From Mediterranea massiliensis (GTDB lineage: Bacteria; Bacteroidota; Bacteroidia; Bacteroidales; Bacteroidaceae): a DNA stretch of 64,000 nucleotides. The translations under genes and the position numbers were made by a program. Location: the NCBI GenBank assembly GCA_015060695.1, contig SUYA01000005.1, positions 96,541 through 160,540 of the forward strand, given 5' to 3'. Shown here piece after piece: positions 45,501 to 53,658 of this stretch. The notes under the pieces were generated by a model. It searched no databases. It saw nothing but the letters and a program-made list of their open reading frames with translations, and was not told the origin of the DNA. Position 1 is the stretch's first letter, and each line of letters starts with the position of its first letter.

Positions 45501-46587
45501 CTATGATAGCATTGATTTGATTGTTGACCAACGATTGTTTGTTTTTGACGGAGTGTTTAATCCACATATATTGCGGATAACGGTCGTCGCGAACGGTAAT
45601 GCCAAACGGATAATTGGCCATCCAGATGCGTTGCTCGTTGTCTATATAGATATCGCTGATGTTATTACCGTTCATGGCATTGAATTGAGTATAGTCGGCC
45701 ACAATGTATGGATCGGAGTGGTAGGTGTCAGTGTTCATTTTATATACCCCAATGCCATCGGTGCCAATTAGTATTTCGCGCTCGTTGAAGTAACGTATGC
45801 AATTGATGGTAATGTCTTTCAGTTCGTCTTTTAAGTCGGTGAGACGATGTAGTACAAGATCGTAAATAAAGATGCCCTCTTGGAATGTTCCGATAAATAC
45901 TTTTTTACTGGCTTCGTGGTAATAGATGTCGTTGACGTGCAGTTGTGGAGGATTCAATCCTTCACAATCTGTCAATAGAAGGCGATTCTCTTTCCTTTCT
46001 AAATAATGTATCCCCTTGTCGGTACCGGCAAAATAGTGGGTGGAGTCTATCTGTTCAATCTTGGTAATGCTCTCTTTGATGTCGCACGTTAAAAACTGAC
46101 TCTCACCGTTTTGACTATTGTAGCGATATATACCCTCTTTGGTACATAGCCAGATGTAATCTTCATTGTCGATAAAACCGTATGTAATATATGAACGAGT
46201 GGTGCCATGATTGGTTTTGGGCAGTGAGTAGGCCAACTTAAATTCGTCTTGCAGGCTATCATAATAGAAAACCCGTCCACGTTTGCCTATCTCCCATAAT
46301 ACTCCTTTTGAATCGGTATAAAGCCAATTCAAGTTCCATAATGAATTTTCTTCTTGTCCCTTGTTTTTCAGTAGGTAGTGTTTGAAATGCTTTCCGTCGT
46401 ATCTATCTATTCCATCTTGGGTTAAGAACCACATATAGCCTTTGTTACCTTTTTGGATAGAGAATACGCGTCGGTTGCTTAGGCCGTTTTCTACTCCGAT
46501 GTATTTGTAGGTTTGTGCTTGCAACCCATAAAAACAGTTGCATAACAACCATATAAAGGAAAGTAAAACGCACCTTCTAATAATCAT
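42577..46587 (-). CDS. Hybrid two-component system sensor/regulator (HTCS)
   Basis: A 1336-residue inner-membrane protein joining sensor and regulator. The signal peptide is followed by two-component propeller repeats (GLSNRRVFSIQKGNKGYMWF onward, residues 30-680), a Y_Y_Y domain (LSPGDYTLKVKAIS) and one membrane helix near residue 785. Then come HisKA (NTAHDLRTPLTLIK, phospho-His), HATPase (DTGIGIPVNEQ, GSGIGLLLV), a receiver (LIVEDNDEL, DLIVADIMMP) and a C-terminal AraC-type HTH. HTCS proteins normally sense glycan fragments and control polysaccharide utilisation genes. No SusC/SusD pair is nearby. Confidence 0.95.
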   Translation of the reverse strand: MIIRRCVLLSFIWLLCNCFYGLQAQTYKYIGVENGLSNRRVFSIQKGNKGYMWFLTQDGIDRYDGKHFKHYLLKNKGQEENSLWNLNWLYTDSKGVLWEIGKRGRVFYYDSLQDEFKLAYSLPKTNHGTTRSYITYGFIDNEDYIWLCTKEGIYRYNSQNGESQFLTCDIKESITKIEQIDSTHYFAGTDKGIHYLERKENRLLLTDCEGLNPPQLHVNDIYYHEASKKVFIGTFQEGIFIYDLVLHRLTDLKDELKDITINCIRYFNEREILIGTDGIGVYKMNTDTYHSDPYIVADYTQFNAMNGNNISDIYIDNEQRIWMANYPFGITVRDDRYPQYMWIKHSVKNKQSLVNNQINAIIEDLEGDLWFATNNGVSHYCPHKEEWQTFLSSFNPEIQNKNHTFLSLCEIRPGEILVGGYNSGLYQINKWNGKISYHTPASFTTNELRPDKYIRTLLKDKSGKVWSGGYYNLKEIDLKNRVLRHIPGLNGITVIKEKDDDYLWIGTANGLYLLEKESGQYTNIHLPIESNYVYCLFQLPNGMLYIGTNNSGLLQYDPEKKKFEHYHKDNTALLSNNIYHILHDGGDRLVLSMENGLCNFNIPEGKFVNWTKEHGLMSDHFNASSGTLRKNGNFIFGSTDGAIEYHKDMRLPHTNTFRMVFNNLRIFNKIVYPGDADSPLTNEIDKTSLLRLKYSQNMFSIDVSSINFDHPSLILYSWKLEGFFDEWSEPSLECDIRFTNLSPGDYTLKVKAISSEDKRITLEEREIKITIEQPFWFSFWALLLYAVLLMVGVAIFLRFDMLRKKRKLSEEKINFFVNTAHDLRTPLTLIKAPLEEMEQQEPLSERGRESIYTALRNVNALLRLTTNLITFERADNYNNQLMIAEYELNSYMQELIQAFQGYAATKQLELTYQSNFQSLNVWLDRDKMESILKNLLSNALKYTPQNGKVEVKTTETDKYWSIEIKDTGIGIPVNEQKQLFKTHFRSSNAINSKITGSGIGLLLVDKLVRLHNGKLTFHSKEGEGTCITITFPINAEGFPKAIFTESKPQAEHITDSHTTRPSNIPQIYKETSSMPTTSVDKKKKLLIVEDNDELRNYLKRSLENYIVQTCANGKEAVEIIYEYMPDLIVADIMMPEMRGDELCEKLKNDISTSHIPIILLTALGSEEDIIKGLTYGADEYITKPFNINILRATIAGILANRERVYQKYNSIEFLDENEEKIENTNCTNNLDWKFITTLKQEVEKHMDDPDFNIDKLCVLLAMSRTSFYNKLRALTGQSPADYIRIIRLKHAAQLLKEQKYSITEIAEMTGFNDAKYFREVFKKHFKVSPSQYLKRN

Positions 46588-46615
46588 CTTTGTTGTTATC
46601 TAAGTGAATGATTGA

Positions 46616-46623
46616 CAAATGTA
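46616..46623 (-). promoter_or_regulatory. -7 element for the HTCS gene
   Basis: On the minus strand this reads TACATTTG, matching TAnnTTTG, 29 bases upstream of the ATG at 46587. Confidence 0.6.
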
Positions 46624-46663
46624 TGTTATATTTTTTAAATCTGCAAGCTGATGTATAAAATAA

Positions 46664-46703
46664 TAAGGTGTAGGTTGCAAAAAGTTCATGCAACCTACAC
46701 CTT
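46664..46703 (-). terminator. Terminator of purL
   Basis: AAGGTGTAGGTTGCA (46664-46678) pairs perfectly over 15 bases with TGCAACCTACACCTT (46689-46703). On the minus strand it is followed by ATTATTTTATAC. Confidence 0.85.
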
Positions 46704-46731
46704 AATATATATTATTAACACAAATTGGTGT

Positions 46732-49700
46732 TTATTTAGCCTTTTGTGCCTCTACCCACTTGCGAGCATTGACAAAGACTTCTATCCAAGGAGTGACTTC
46801 GTCGGTTGGACGCGGATAGTAGCCGCATTGCCACGGGAAGATGGTACGTTCGGGATGCGGCATGATGGCCAGGTGACGTCCGTCTTTGCTGGCAATAGCT
46901 GCTACGCTATACGATGAGCCGTTGGGGTTGGCGGGATAACCGTCGTAGGTAAACTTGGCTACTACGTTGTATTCATCTTCGGGCAATGGCAAGTGGAACT
47001 TACCTTCGCCGTGTGCTACCCAAGTACCAATCTTGTAGCCGCTCAATGAGCCGAACATGACGCTTCGGTTAGTAGGAATGGTTAGTGAAACAAAGTTACT
47101 TTCGAACTTATGTGAGTCGTTATGCAACATCTTTGCTTTCTTGTCTGCCGGGTGTTCAGGGTTTATGAGTCCCAATTCCACCATCAACTGACAACCGTTG
47201 CACACACCCAATGACAAGGTGTCCTTGCGAGCATAGAAGTTGTCGAGCGCAGCTTTAGCTTTGGGGTTGTAGAGGAATGCGCCTGCCCAACCCTTGGCCG
47301 AGCCAAGTACGTCTGAGTTTGAGAAACCACCACAGAAAGCAATCACATTGACATCTTCTAAAGTTTCACGACCGCTGATAAGGTCGGTCATGGTAACGTC
47401 CTTCACGTCGAAGCCTGCCAACCAGAAGCTGTATGCCATTTCGCGTTCAGAGTTGGTACCCTTTTCGCGAATAACGGCTGCTTTGATTCCCGACGGAGTA
47501 CGGCGGTCGGGGTCAAGTCCCCATTGCTTCAACTTACCGGTAAATTCAGGTCCGAATGCCAGGTCGAGCGGTTGTTGCTTGTAATTTTCAAAGCGTTCTT
47601 TGGCTTTACCGTGGAAGCTTTGCTTTCTGTCCATGAGGTATGAAGTAGAATACCAAACGTCGCGCAGGTGGTCGATGCCGAATTGGTAGTCGTATCCTTC
47701 TTTGCTTACCATGATATGACGTTCGTCGGTAGGTACACCTATCTTTATATAACCAACGCCGGCATCGTCCAGAATCTTCTTTACACGAGCGGCATCCTTG
47801 TCAGATACTTGGATAACTACACCGGGGTTTTCGGCAAAGAGAGCCTTCACGATGTCGCATCCTTGTAGCTTATCGAGGCTTATTTCCATACCGCCCTCTA
47901 CGTTGGCAAAACACATTTCCAATAAACAGGTCAGCAAACCACCGGCTGAGATGTCGTGTCCGGCCATGATAAGACCTTCGTTCACTAATTGTTGTATGGC
48001 TAAGAAGGCATCGCGGAAGTATTCAGGATTCTTCACGGTAGGCACGTCGCTACCCACCTTGTTGAGGCTCTGCGCAAAAGCTGAGCCACCCAATTGCAGG
48101 GTGTCGAACGAGAAGTCGATGTGATAGAAGCGGCTCTTTGGCTCGTTCTTCATAACAGGCGACACAATCTTGCGGATGTCGCTTACTTCGCCACCGGCCG
48201 ATACGATAACCGTACCCGGGCTGATAATTTTGCTTCCATCGGGATATTTTTGTGTCATTGAAAGTGAGTCTTTGCCGGTCGGAACGTTTATTTCCAACGC
48301 ACAGCAGAAGTCACTCAACGCTTTTACAGCAGTATAGAGACGTGCATCCTCACCTTCTTGTGCGCGGCAAGGCCACATCCAGTTGGCTGAAAGCGATACG
48401 CTGTTCAATCCATCGGCCAAGGGTGCCCATACTAAGTTGGTCAGTGCTTCGCTTACTGAGAGTACTGAGCCTGCGGCAGGGTCGGCCAAGGCTGCTTGTG
48501 GGGCATGTCCTATAGAGGTAGCGATACCTTTGCGTCCACGATAGTCGAGAGCTACAGCACCACAGTCGCTCAATGGCAATTGTAATTCGCCTTGACATTG
48601 TTGGCGAGCCACACGACCGGTTACACATCGGTCCACTTTGTTGGTCAACCAGTCTTTACAAGCTACGGCTTCCAATTGCAGTACGCGTTGGATGTATTCG
48701 TCTAATTTGGTGATGTCATATGTCACCACGTCGTATTTGCGTTCAACGGTTTTGTCCACCATGTAAGTTTTGGGTGATGAACCAAACATTTGATCAACAG
48801 CCAAGTCGAAGGGGCGTACTCCGTCAGCCTGTTCAAAAGCAAAGCGGGCATCGCCTGTAGTTTCGCCCACGGTGTACATCGGTGCACGTTCGCGTTCGGC
48901 AATTTGACGAACATGCTCGATGGCCGATTCGTCGATGAGCAATCCCATGCGTTCCTGGCTTTCGTTGGCAATGATTTCTTTGGCACTTAATGTTTGGTCA
49001 CCGATGGGCAACTTATCCATGTGAATCAATCCACCGCACTCTTCTACTAACTCGCTGAGGCAATTTACGTGTCCGGCTGAGCCGTGGTCGTGAATAGATA
49101 CGATGGGGTTATTGTCTTCTTCACAGAGGGCACGCACCACGTTGTAGGCACGTTTTTGCATTTCGGCATTGGCGCGTTGTACTGCATTCAATTCGATGCC
49201 CGATGAGTAGCGTCCTGTCTCCACCGACGATACCGATCCACCGCCCAATCCGATGCGGTAGTTGTCGCCACCCATTACCACTACTTTGTTTCCGGGTTGT
49301 GGTGTGCCTTTCAGGCAGTCGCGCTTAGTACCATATCCCACGCCACCGGCCAGCATAATCACCTTGTCGTAGGCATATTGCTCGCCATTTTCCTGGTGTT
49401 CGAAGGTAAGTAGCGAACCGCAGATAAGCGGTTGGCCAAACTTGTTGCCAAAGTCGCTGGCGCCGTTCGAGGCCTTTGTCAGAATCTGTTCGGGCGTTTG
49501 GTACAACCATTTGCGCACCGGCAAAATATCTTCCCATTCGCGACCTTCTTCGCTACGCGGATATGAAGTCATATAAACAGCTGTTCCGGCAATGGGCCAC
49601 GAACCCTTACCACCACCCATACGGTCGCGAATCTCGCCACCCGTACCGGTCGATGCACCGTTGAAAGGCTCTACTGTAGTGGGGAAGTTGTGCGTCTCGG

Positions 49701-50436
49701 CCTTTAACGAGATAACACTCTCAATCTCCTTTACTTGGAAGTAGTCGGGCTTCGAGTGGTCGGCCGGTGCAAATTGTTCGATAACGGGACCTTGTGCAAA
49801 AGCCACGTTGTCCTTATAGGCTGAGATAATCTTATTAGGATTTTCTTGTGTAGTCTTCTTAATCATTTGGAAGAGGCTCGATTCCTTCTCTTCGCCGTCG
49901 ATGATAAAGGTTCCTCCGAAAATTTTATGGCGGCAGTGTTCCGAGTTGATTTGTGCAAAACCGAATACTTCGCTATCGGTCAATGGGCGTCCCAAATCTT
50001 GTTCTACCTTCTTCAAGTAGTCCATCTCTTCTTTGCTCAGTGCCAAACCTTCTTGTTCGTTATATGCCTCCAGATTTTCAATGTGTATGATGGGTTCTGG
50101 TTGGCGGTTGGTGGTGAAGATGTTTTGATTTAATCCTTTGTACATGCGTTGCAGCATAGGGTCAAATTCGGCATCCTCGTTGGCTACGGGAAAATACTCT
50201 TCGATGCGCAGTATGCCGGCCAGACCCATGTTCTGTGTGATTTCCACAGCGTTGGTACTCCACGGAGTAATCATTTCGCGGCGGGGGCCAACGTAACAAC
50301 CTTTCAGATTTTCTTCGCTTTCGGGAGTTGCCTCACCAAACAGCCAACATAGTTTTTCACTATCAGCTTGTTGTAGCGTCTCTTTGCTCTCTACGGCAAT
50401 GACGCTCTGTTGCGGGGTTCTAAAATAAAGAATCAT
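46732..50436 (-). CDS. purL: Phosphoribosylformylglycinamidine synthase
   Basis: A 1234-residue single-chain FGAM synthase of purine synthesis, using glutamine and ATP. The N-terminal domain, two AIRS-like ATP domains and a C-terminal class I glutaminase are all present. Key segments are FAQINSEHCRHKIFGG, THNFPTTVEPFNGASTGTGG, FNGASTGTGGEIRDRMG, GVCNGCQLMVELG (catalytic Cys) and MPHPERTIFPWQ (His of the glutaminase triad). The ATG at 50436 gives MILYFRTPQQS, the usual Bacteroides-type start; the longer frame runs into the promoter. Confidence 0.96.
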   Translation of the reverse strand: MILYFRTPQQSVIAVESKETLQQADSEKLCWLFGEATPESEENLKGCYVGPRREMITPWSTNAVEITQNMGLAGILRIEEYFPVANEDAEFDPMLQRMYKGLNQNIFTTNRQPEPIIHIENLEAYNEQEGLALSKEEMDYLKKVEQDLGRPLTDSEVFGFAQINSEHCRHKIFGGTFIIDGEEKESSLFQMIKKTTQENPNKIISAYKDNVAFAQGPVIEQFAPADHSKPDYFQVKEIESVISLKAETHNFPTTVEPFNGASTGTGGEIRDRMGGGKGSWPIAGTAVYMTSYPRSEEGREWEDILPVRKWLYQTPEQILTKASNGASDFGNKFGQPLICGSLLTFEHQENGEQYAYDKVIMLAGGVGYGTKRDCLKGTPQPGNKVVVMGGDNYRIGLGGGSVSSVETGRYSSGIELNAVQRANAEMQKRAYNVVRALCEEDNNPIVSIHDHGSAGHVNCLSELVEECGGLIHMDKLPIGDQTLSAKEIIANESQERMGLLIDESAIEHVRQIAERERAPMYTVGETTGDARFAFEQADGVRPFDLAVDQMFGSSPKTYMVDKTVERKYDVVTYDITKLDEYIQRVLQLEAVACKDWLTNKVDRCVTGRVARQQCQGELQLPLSDCGAVALDYRGRKGIATSIGHAPQAALADPAAGSVLSVSEALTNLVWAPLADGLNSVSLSANWMWPCRAQEGEDARLYTAVKALSDFCCALEINVPTGKDSLSMTQKYPDGSKIISPGTVIVSAGGEVSDIRKIVSPVMKNEPKSRFYHIDFSFDTLQLGGSAFAQSLNKVGSDVPTVKNPEYFRDAFLAIQQLVNEGLIMAGHDISAGGLLTCLLEMCFANVEGGMEISLDKLQGCDIVKALFAENPGVVIQVSDKDAARVKKILDDAGVGYIKIGVPTDERHIMVSKEGYDYQFGIDHLRDVWYSTSYLMDRKQSFHGKAKERFENYKQQPLDLAFGPEFTGKLKQWGLDPDRRTPSGIKAAVIREKGTNSEREMAYSFWLAGFDVKDVTMTDLISGRETLEDVNVIAFCGGFSNSDVLGSAKGWAGAFLYNPKAKAALDNFYARKDTLSLGVCNGCQLMVELGLINPEHPADKKAKMLHNDSHKFESNFVSLTIPTNRSVMFGSLSGYKIGTWVAHGEGKFHLPLPEDEYNVVAKFTYDGYPANPNGSSYSVAAIASKDGRHLAIMPHPERTIFPWQCGYYPRPTDEVTPWIEVFVNARKWVEAQKAK

Positions 50437-50486
50437 CCTTGTATAATTGTGATATGTTAAGATCTTATTTATCCAATTTCGGCAGA

Positions 50487-50494
50487 CAAAGGTA
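50487..50494 (-). promoter_or_regulatory. -7 element for purL
   Basis: On the minus strand this reads TACCTTTG, matching TAnnTTTG, about 50 bases upstream of the ATG. Confidence 0.6.
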
Positions 50495-50575
50495 GGGAAT
50501 GTGCGTGAAATATACAAGGAATAGCGATTAGTTTTTAATGATTTGACTTATCACCCATTACTCTGTGGCGATTGG

Positions 50576-50616
50576 TGATAAAAAAAGCGAGCGTGTCTCT
50601 CGACAAACTCGCTTTT
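50576..50616 (-). terminator. Terminator of the outer-membrane protein gene
   Basis: AAAAGCGAG (50583-50591) pairs with CTCGCTTTT (50608-50616). On the minus strand a run of Ts follows, ending near 50576. Confidence 0.8.
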
Positions 50617-50681
50617 GAGAACAATTTATATTTATTTATAAAAAAGTGTTTCTGTTTTAATCCATAAACAAATTATTCAGC

Positions 50682-51449
50682 TTAGAACTTGAAACCAACC
50701 TTGAGAGTAGGGGCGGCCAACAGACTGAAGTTGTGACTGTCGGCATCCAGGTTGCTCAAGCCTTCTTGTGGCTTATAAGCCGTCATGTTATAAGTATAGC
50801 TGAACGGGTCGATTTGTGCGCCGATATAAAGGGCCGGCAACACGAAGTAATCGAATCCGCAAGTCAATGCAAATCGTAAGTTTACGGTTTCGGCAGTCGA
50901 TTTACCCATTGATTCGTATTCATCATACTTTACTTCGTTCAGACCGTAGGCTACACCGATGCGTGCACCGCCATACCACATCAAGTTCTGTACATTTTTC
51001 ATTTGGAAGTAGCGGTCGATACCGGCCGATACATTGTAGGCAAAGCTGTAGGCATCGGCCACGGCACGATAACCGGGTATTTCACCCATGTTTTCTTCGG
51101 CCGAAGCACCTTCGTCCATAGTGCCCGGAACGGCTGCATAACCCGGATTGTTGGTCATGTTCAAGCCACTGGCAAGATTCAATTTCCAGTTGTCGCTAAC
51201 GAACCAGCCGGCTTCGAAACCAACCATTAACTTCTTGTCGCTCCAGTTGGTAGATAGGGCCGTTGCCTCGTAGTTGGTCAGCGTACCCGGCAGTGCTGTT
51301 ACGCTGGCATAGCTGTTGTAGCCCATGGTAGCAGCCAAGGTAAAGTCACCCTTCTTCGGAGTATAATCCTTTTGGGGAGCATTCTGAGCATTGGCGGCCA
51401 AACCCATCATGGCCGAAACAGCCAGTATTAAAAGTTTGTTCAATTTCAT
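50682..51449 (-). CDS. Outer-membrane beta-barrel protein
   Basis: A 255-residue exported protein with signal peptide MKLNKLLILAVSAMMGLAANA. Alternating aromatic and polar strands (DFTLAATMGYNSYA, LMVGFEAGWFVSDNWKLNLA, MWYGGARIGVAYGL) and the terminal Phe (LKVGFKF) are typical of small barrels inserted by BAM. There is no recognised enzyme motif. It is the third gene of a same-strand set with the two coiled-coil lipoproteins, 147 bases downstream of them, so a shared surface function is possible. Confidence 0.8.
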   Translation of the reverse strand: MKLNKLLILAVSAMMGLAANAQNAPQKDYTPKKGDFTLAATMGYNSYASVTALPGTLTNYEATALSTNWSDKKLMVGFEAGWFVSDNWKLNLASGLNMTNNPGYAAVPGTMDEGASAEENMGEIPGYRAVADAYSFAYNVSAGIDRYFQMKNVQNLMWYGGARIGVAYGLNEVKYDEYESMGKSTAETVNLRFALTCGFDYFVLPALYIGAQIDPFSYTYNMTAYKPQEGLSNLDADSHNFSLLAAPTLKVGFKF

Positions 51450-51503
51450 ATGATTCAATTTTTATGGAAGTTCTGCAATCTTCTCCCAACTTCCTCCCTT
51501 TGT

Positions 51504-51527
51504 CCTTCCGCCGTGTATAGCGGAAGG
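51504..51527. promoter_or_regulatory. Hairpin between coiled-coil lipoprotein and barrel genes
   Basis: CCTTCCGC (51504-51511) pairs with GCGGAAGG (51520-51527) around an 8-base loop. It is flanked by complementary TCCC/GGGA-rich sequence that may lengthen the stem. No T-run follows, so it may be a processing or stability site. Confidence 0.5.
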
Positions 51528-51596
51528 GGAGGGAGCTTTCGTCATATTGCTAAACTTAAAATTTTATATTTCAATTGATAGTGTTGGAGCGAATGA

Positions 51597-53585
51597 TTAT
51601 TCGGCAACCTCTTCGTCTTTCGGCATGGCAGCGTCGAGAGCAGCTTTAGCTTGCTCAACAGCTACTTTCTTGGCAGCAACTACTGCTTCTTGGGCAGCAA
51701 TTTCAGCCTTCTTGTATTCGATAGCTGCTTCATAAGTAATATCGCCTTGGTAAATCATCTTTTCCTTTTCGGCAATCTGACCTTCCTTGGTTTCGATGTC
51801 GGCTTCCAATGTTTCAATAGCATCCTTAATGTCTTTAGCAGTCATCGGTGTACCATTGTCATTGTTGAGAATATTATACAGAGTTTGTTGTTCTGTTTGA
51901 AGAGTTCTGTATTCAACATATGCATCCATGTATTCTGTCCAAAGTGCAACGATCTTTTCGGTATAGGTTGCTTTCATGCTTTCGTTGTAGGCAGCAATCT
52001 TTTCGTCCAACTTAGCTTTGTTAGCATCGAAGTTGCTGAACAAATCCCATGATTTCTCCATGACAAGGATGTTCCAAGCATAAGCATCTACATTGCCAGT
52101 GTAGGTAGCAATATCGGCTTTCAATGCCAATTCGATGCCCAATTGAATTTCATAAGCCGATTTGGCATCAGCAATTTCTTGATCGGTAGCATTGGCCTTG
52201 GCCAATATCTTTTCGTATTCAGCTTTCAGGTAAGCGGTAGAGTCAACGGCATTCTTGCCTTCCTTCATAATTTCATTGCCTTCGGCATCGAAAGTACCTG
52301 TACCATACTTTGCCTTGCCGTTGTATTGGGCTTGTGCCGCAGTTAATGCATCTTCCCCAATTTTTTTATCTGCGTTTTGTTGAACTAAATAGTCGTTTAC
52401 TTCCAACTCGATGGTGCGAATATCTGCTTCGTAACCATACCACTTATACTGATCATAGTTCATGTAGAGTGAATCTACAGTCACCTTGGACGTGTGTTCA
52501 CTGTGATTTATTTCATACTTGTATTCAGCTACAGTGCCACTTGTTTGATAGAGAGAATAGAATTTATAATACTTTTGTAATGTCCAATCGGCTGTAGCTG
52601 TTACCTCTTCACCTTCTTTGTTTTTCAATATTATCTCACCATTGTTGGTATTGAAATGGTAGAACGGATCTGCATAGATAGAATCTGTTAGTGCTTCAGC
52701 CTCTGTTAAATCTCTTTCATCACGTGCTTTGCTATAAGCTTTGTACTTTCCTTGATAGGTGTCATAAAGTTTGCTATATTCAGTACTCATCTTATTGTAT
52801 TCGATGATAAGTGAATCATACTCTTCGAGGTAGTTGGTATATTCCTTATAAGATTCAATTTGCAATTGATTCCATGCAATATTTTCTTTCAAGGTTTCTA
52901 CGTCAGCTTTCATCGTTTCTTCAGCACTTGCCTTACCGGTTTCCAAGTTGACCAATTGGGTTCTGAGCGTTGACAAGTTTTGTTGTGCAAGAATCAGATT
53001 TTCTACGGCTAAAGAGTAGTTTGATGCCAAAGTTTGTAATTTTTGCTTTTCTGCATCATCGGCATTGGCCAATTGGGTAGCCAATGCTTGTTGGGCATCT
53101 AACAATGCTTTTTGTGCTTTGGCCAAAGCCTCTTCGTTTTCGATGGCTTGCTTTTCTACCAACGCAGCAATCTCAGCCAATTTGGCTTCATTTTCTTTCT
53201 TGGTCACTTCCAATGCAGCCATTTGAGCTTCCAGTTCAGCTTGTGCAGCCTCGTTGGCAATGCGGTCGGCTTCGTTTTCCAATTCGGCAGCTTGCTTTTG
53301 TAGTTCAATCAGCTCGGCCTCGGCAGTTTTCAAAGCAGCTTCGGCTTCAGCCTTAGCAGCTGCAGCAGCTTGTGCTTCGGCTTGTGCAGCCTTCATGGCA
53401 GCCTCGGCAGCAGCCATGGTACGAGTAGCTTGAGCCTGTGCAGCCTCCATGGCAGCAATAGACTTCAGCTCCTTGGTTTTTGCATCGCGAACAGCGGTTA
53501 CTGATTGCGATTCGCTATCATCGACGCAGCTTCCCAGTGACAACGCACCAACGAGAAGTGCAAACATCATAAATTTCTTTTTCAT
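51597..53585 (-). CDS. Ala-rich coiled-coil surface lipoprotein, copy B
   Basis: A 662-residue lipoprotein (MKKKFMMFALLVGALSLGSC, Cys-20) followed by VDDSES, an acidic surface-export-like stretch. Residues 40-240 are a long Ala/Glu/Lys-rich coiled coil (repeats such as AAAEAAMKAAQAEAQAAAA). A Tyr-rich middle (KMSTEYSKLYDTYQGKYKAY) and a second coiled coil at the C-terminus end in AKAALDAAMPKDEE. It is paralogous to the neighbouring gene at 53659, with the same ends and a similar plan. No enzyme motif is seen. It probably forms rod-like surface structures; function unknown. Confidence 0.8.
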   Translation of the reverse strand: MKKKFMMFALLVGALSLGSCVDDSESQSVTAVRDAKTKELKSIAAMEAAQAQATRTMAAAEAAMKAAQAEAQAAAAAKAEAEAALKTAEAELIELQKQAAELENEADRIANEAAQAELEAQMAALEVTKKENEAKLAEIAALVEKQAIENEEALAKAQKALLDAQQALATQLANADDAEKQKLQTLASNYSLAVENLILAQQNLSTLRTQLVNLETGKASAEETMKADVETLKENIAWNQLQIESYKEYTNYLEEYDSLIIEYNKMSTEYSKLYDTYQGKYKAYSKARDERDLTEAEALTDSIYADPFYHFNTNNGEIILKNKEGEEVTATADWTLQKYYKFYSLYQTSGTVAEYKYEINHSEHTSKVTVDSLYMNYDQYKWYGYEADIRTIELEVNDYLVQQNADKKIGEDALTAAQAQYNGKAKYGTGTFDAEGNEIMKEGKNAVDSTAYLKAEYEKILAKANATDQEIADAKSAYEIQLGIELALKADIATYTGNVDAYAWNILVMEKSWDLFSNFDANKAKLDEKIAAYNESMKATYTEKIVALWTEYMDAYVEYRTLQTEQQTLYNILNNDNGTPMTAKDIKDAIETLEADIETKEGQIAEKEKMIYQGDITYEAAIEYKKAEIAAQEAVVAAKKVAVEQAKAALDAAMPKDEEVAE

Positions 53586-53658
53586 AATACTTCTTATTAT
53601 ATTATAAGTTTGTTATCAATTTTGTTATAAAACCTTTCCGTTGTACCAAGGGGTGGGA

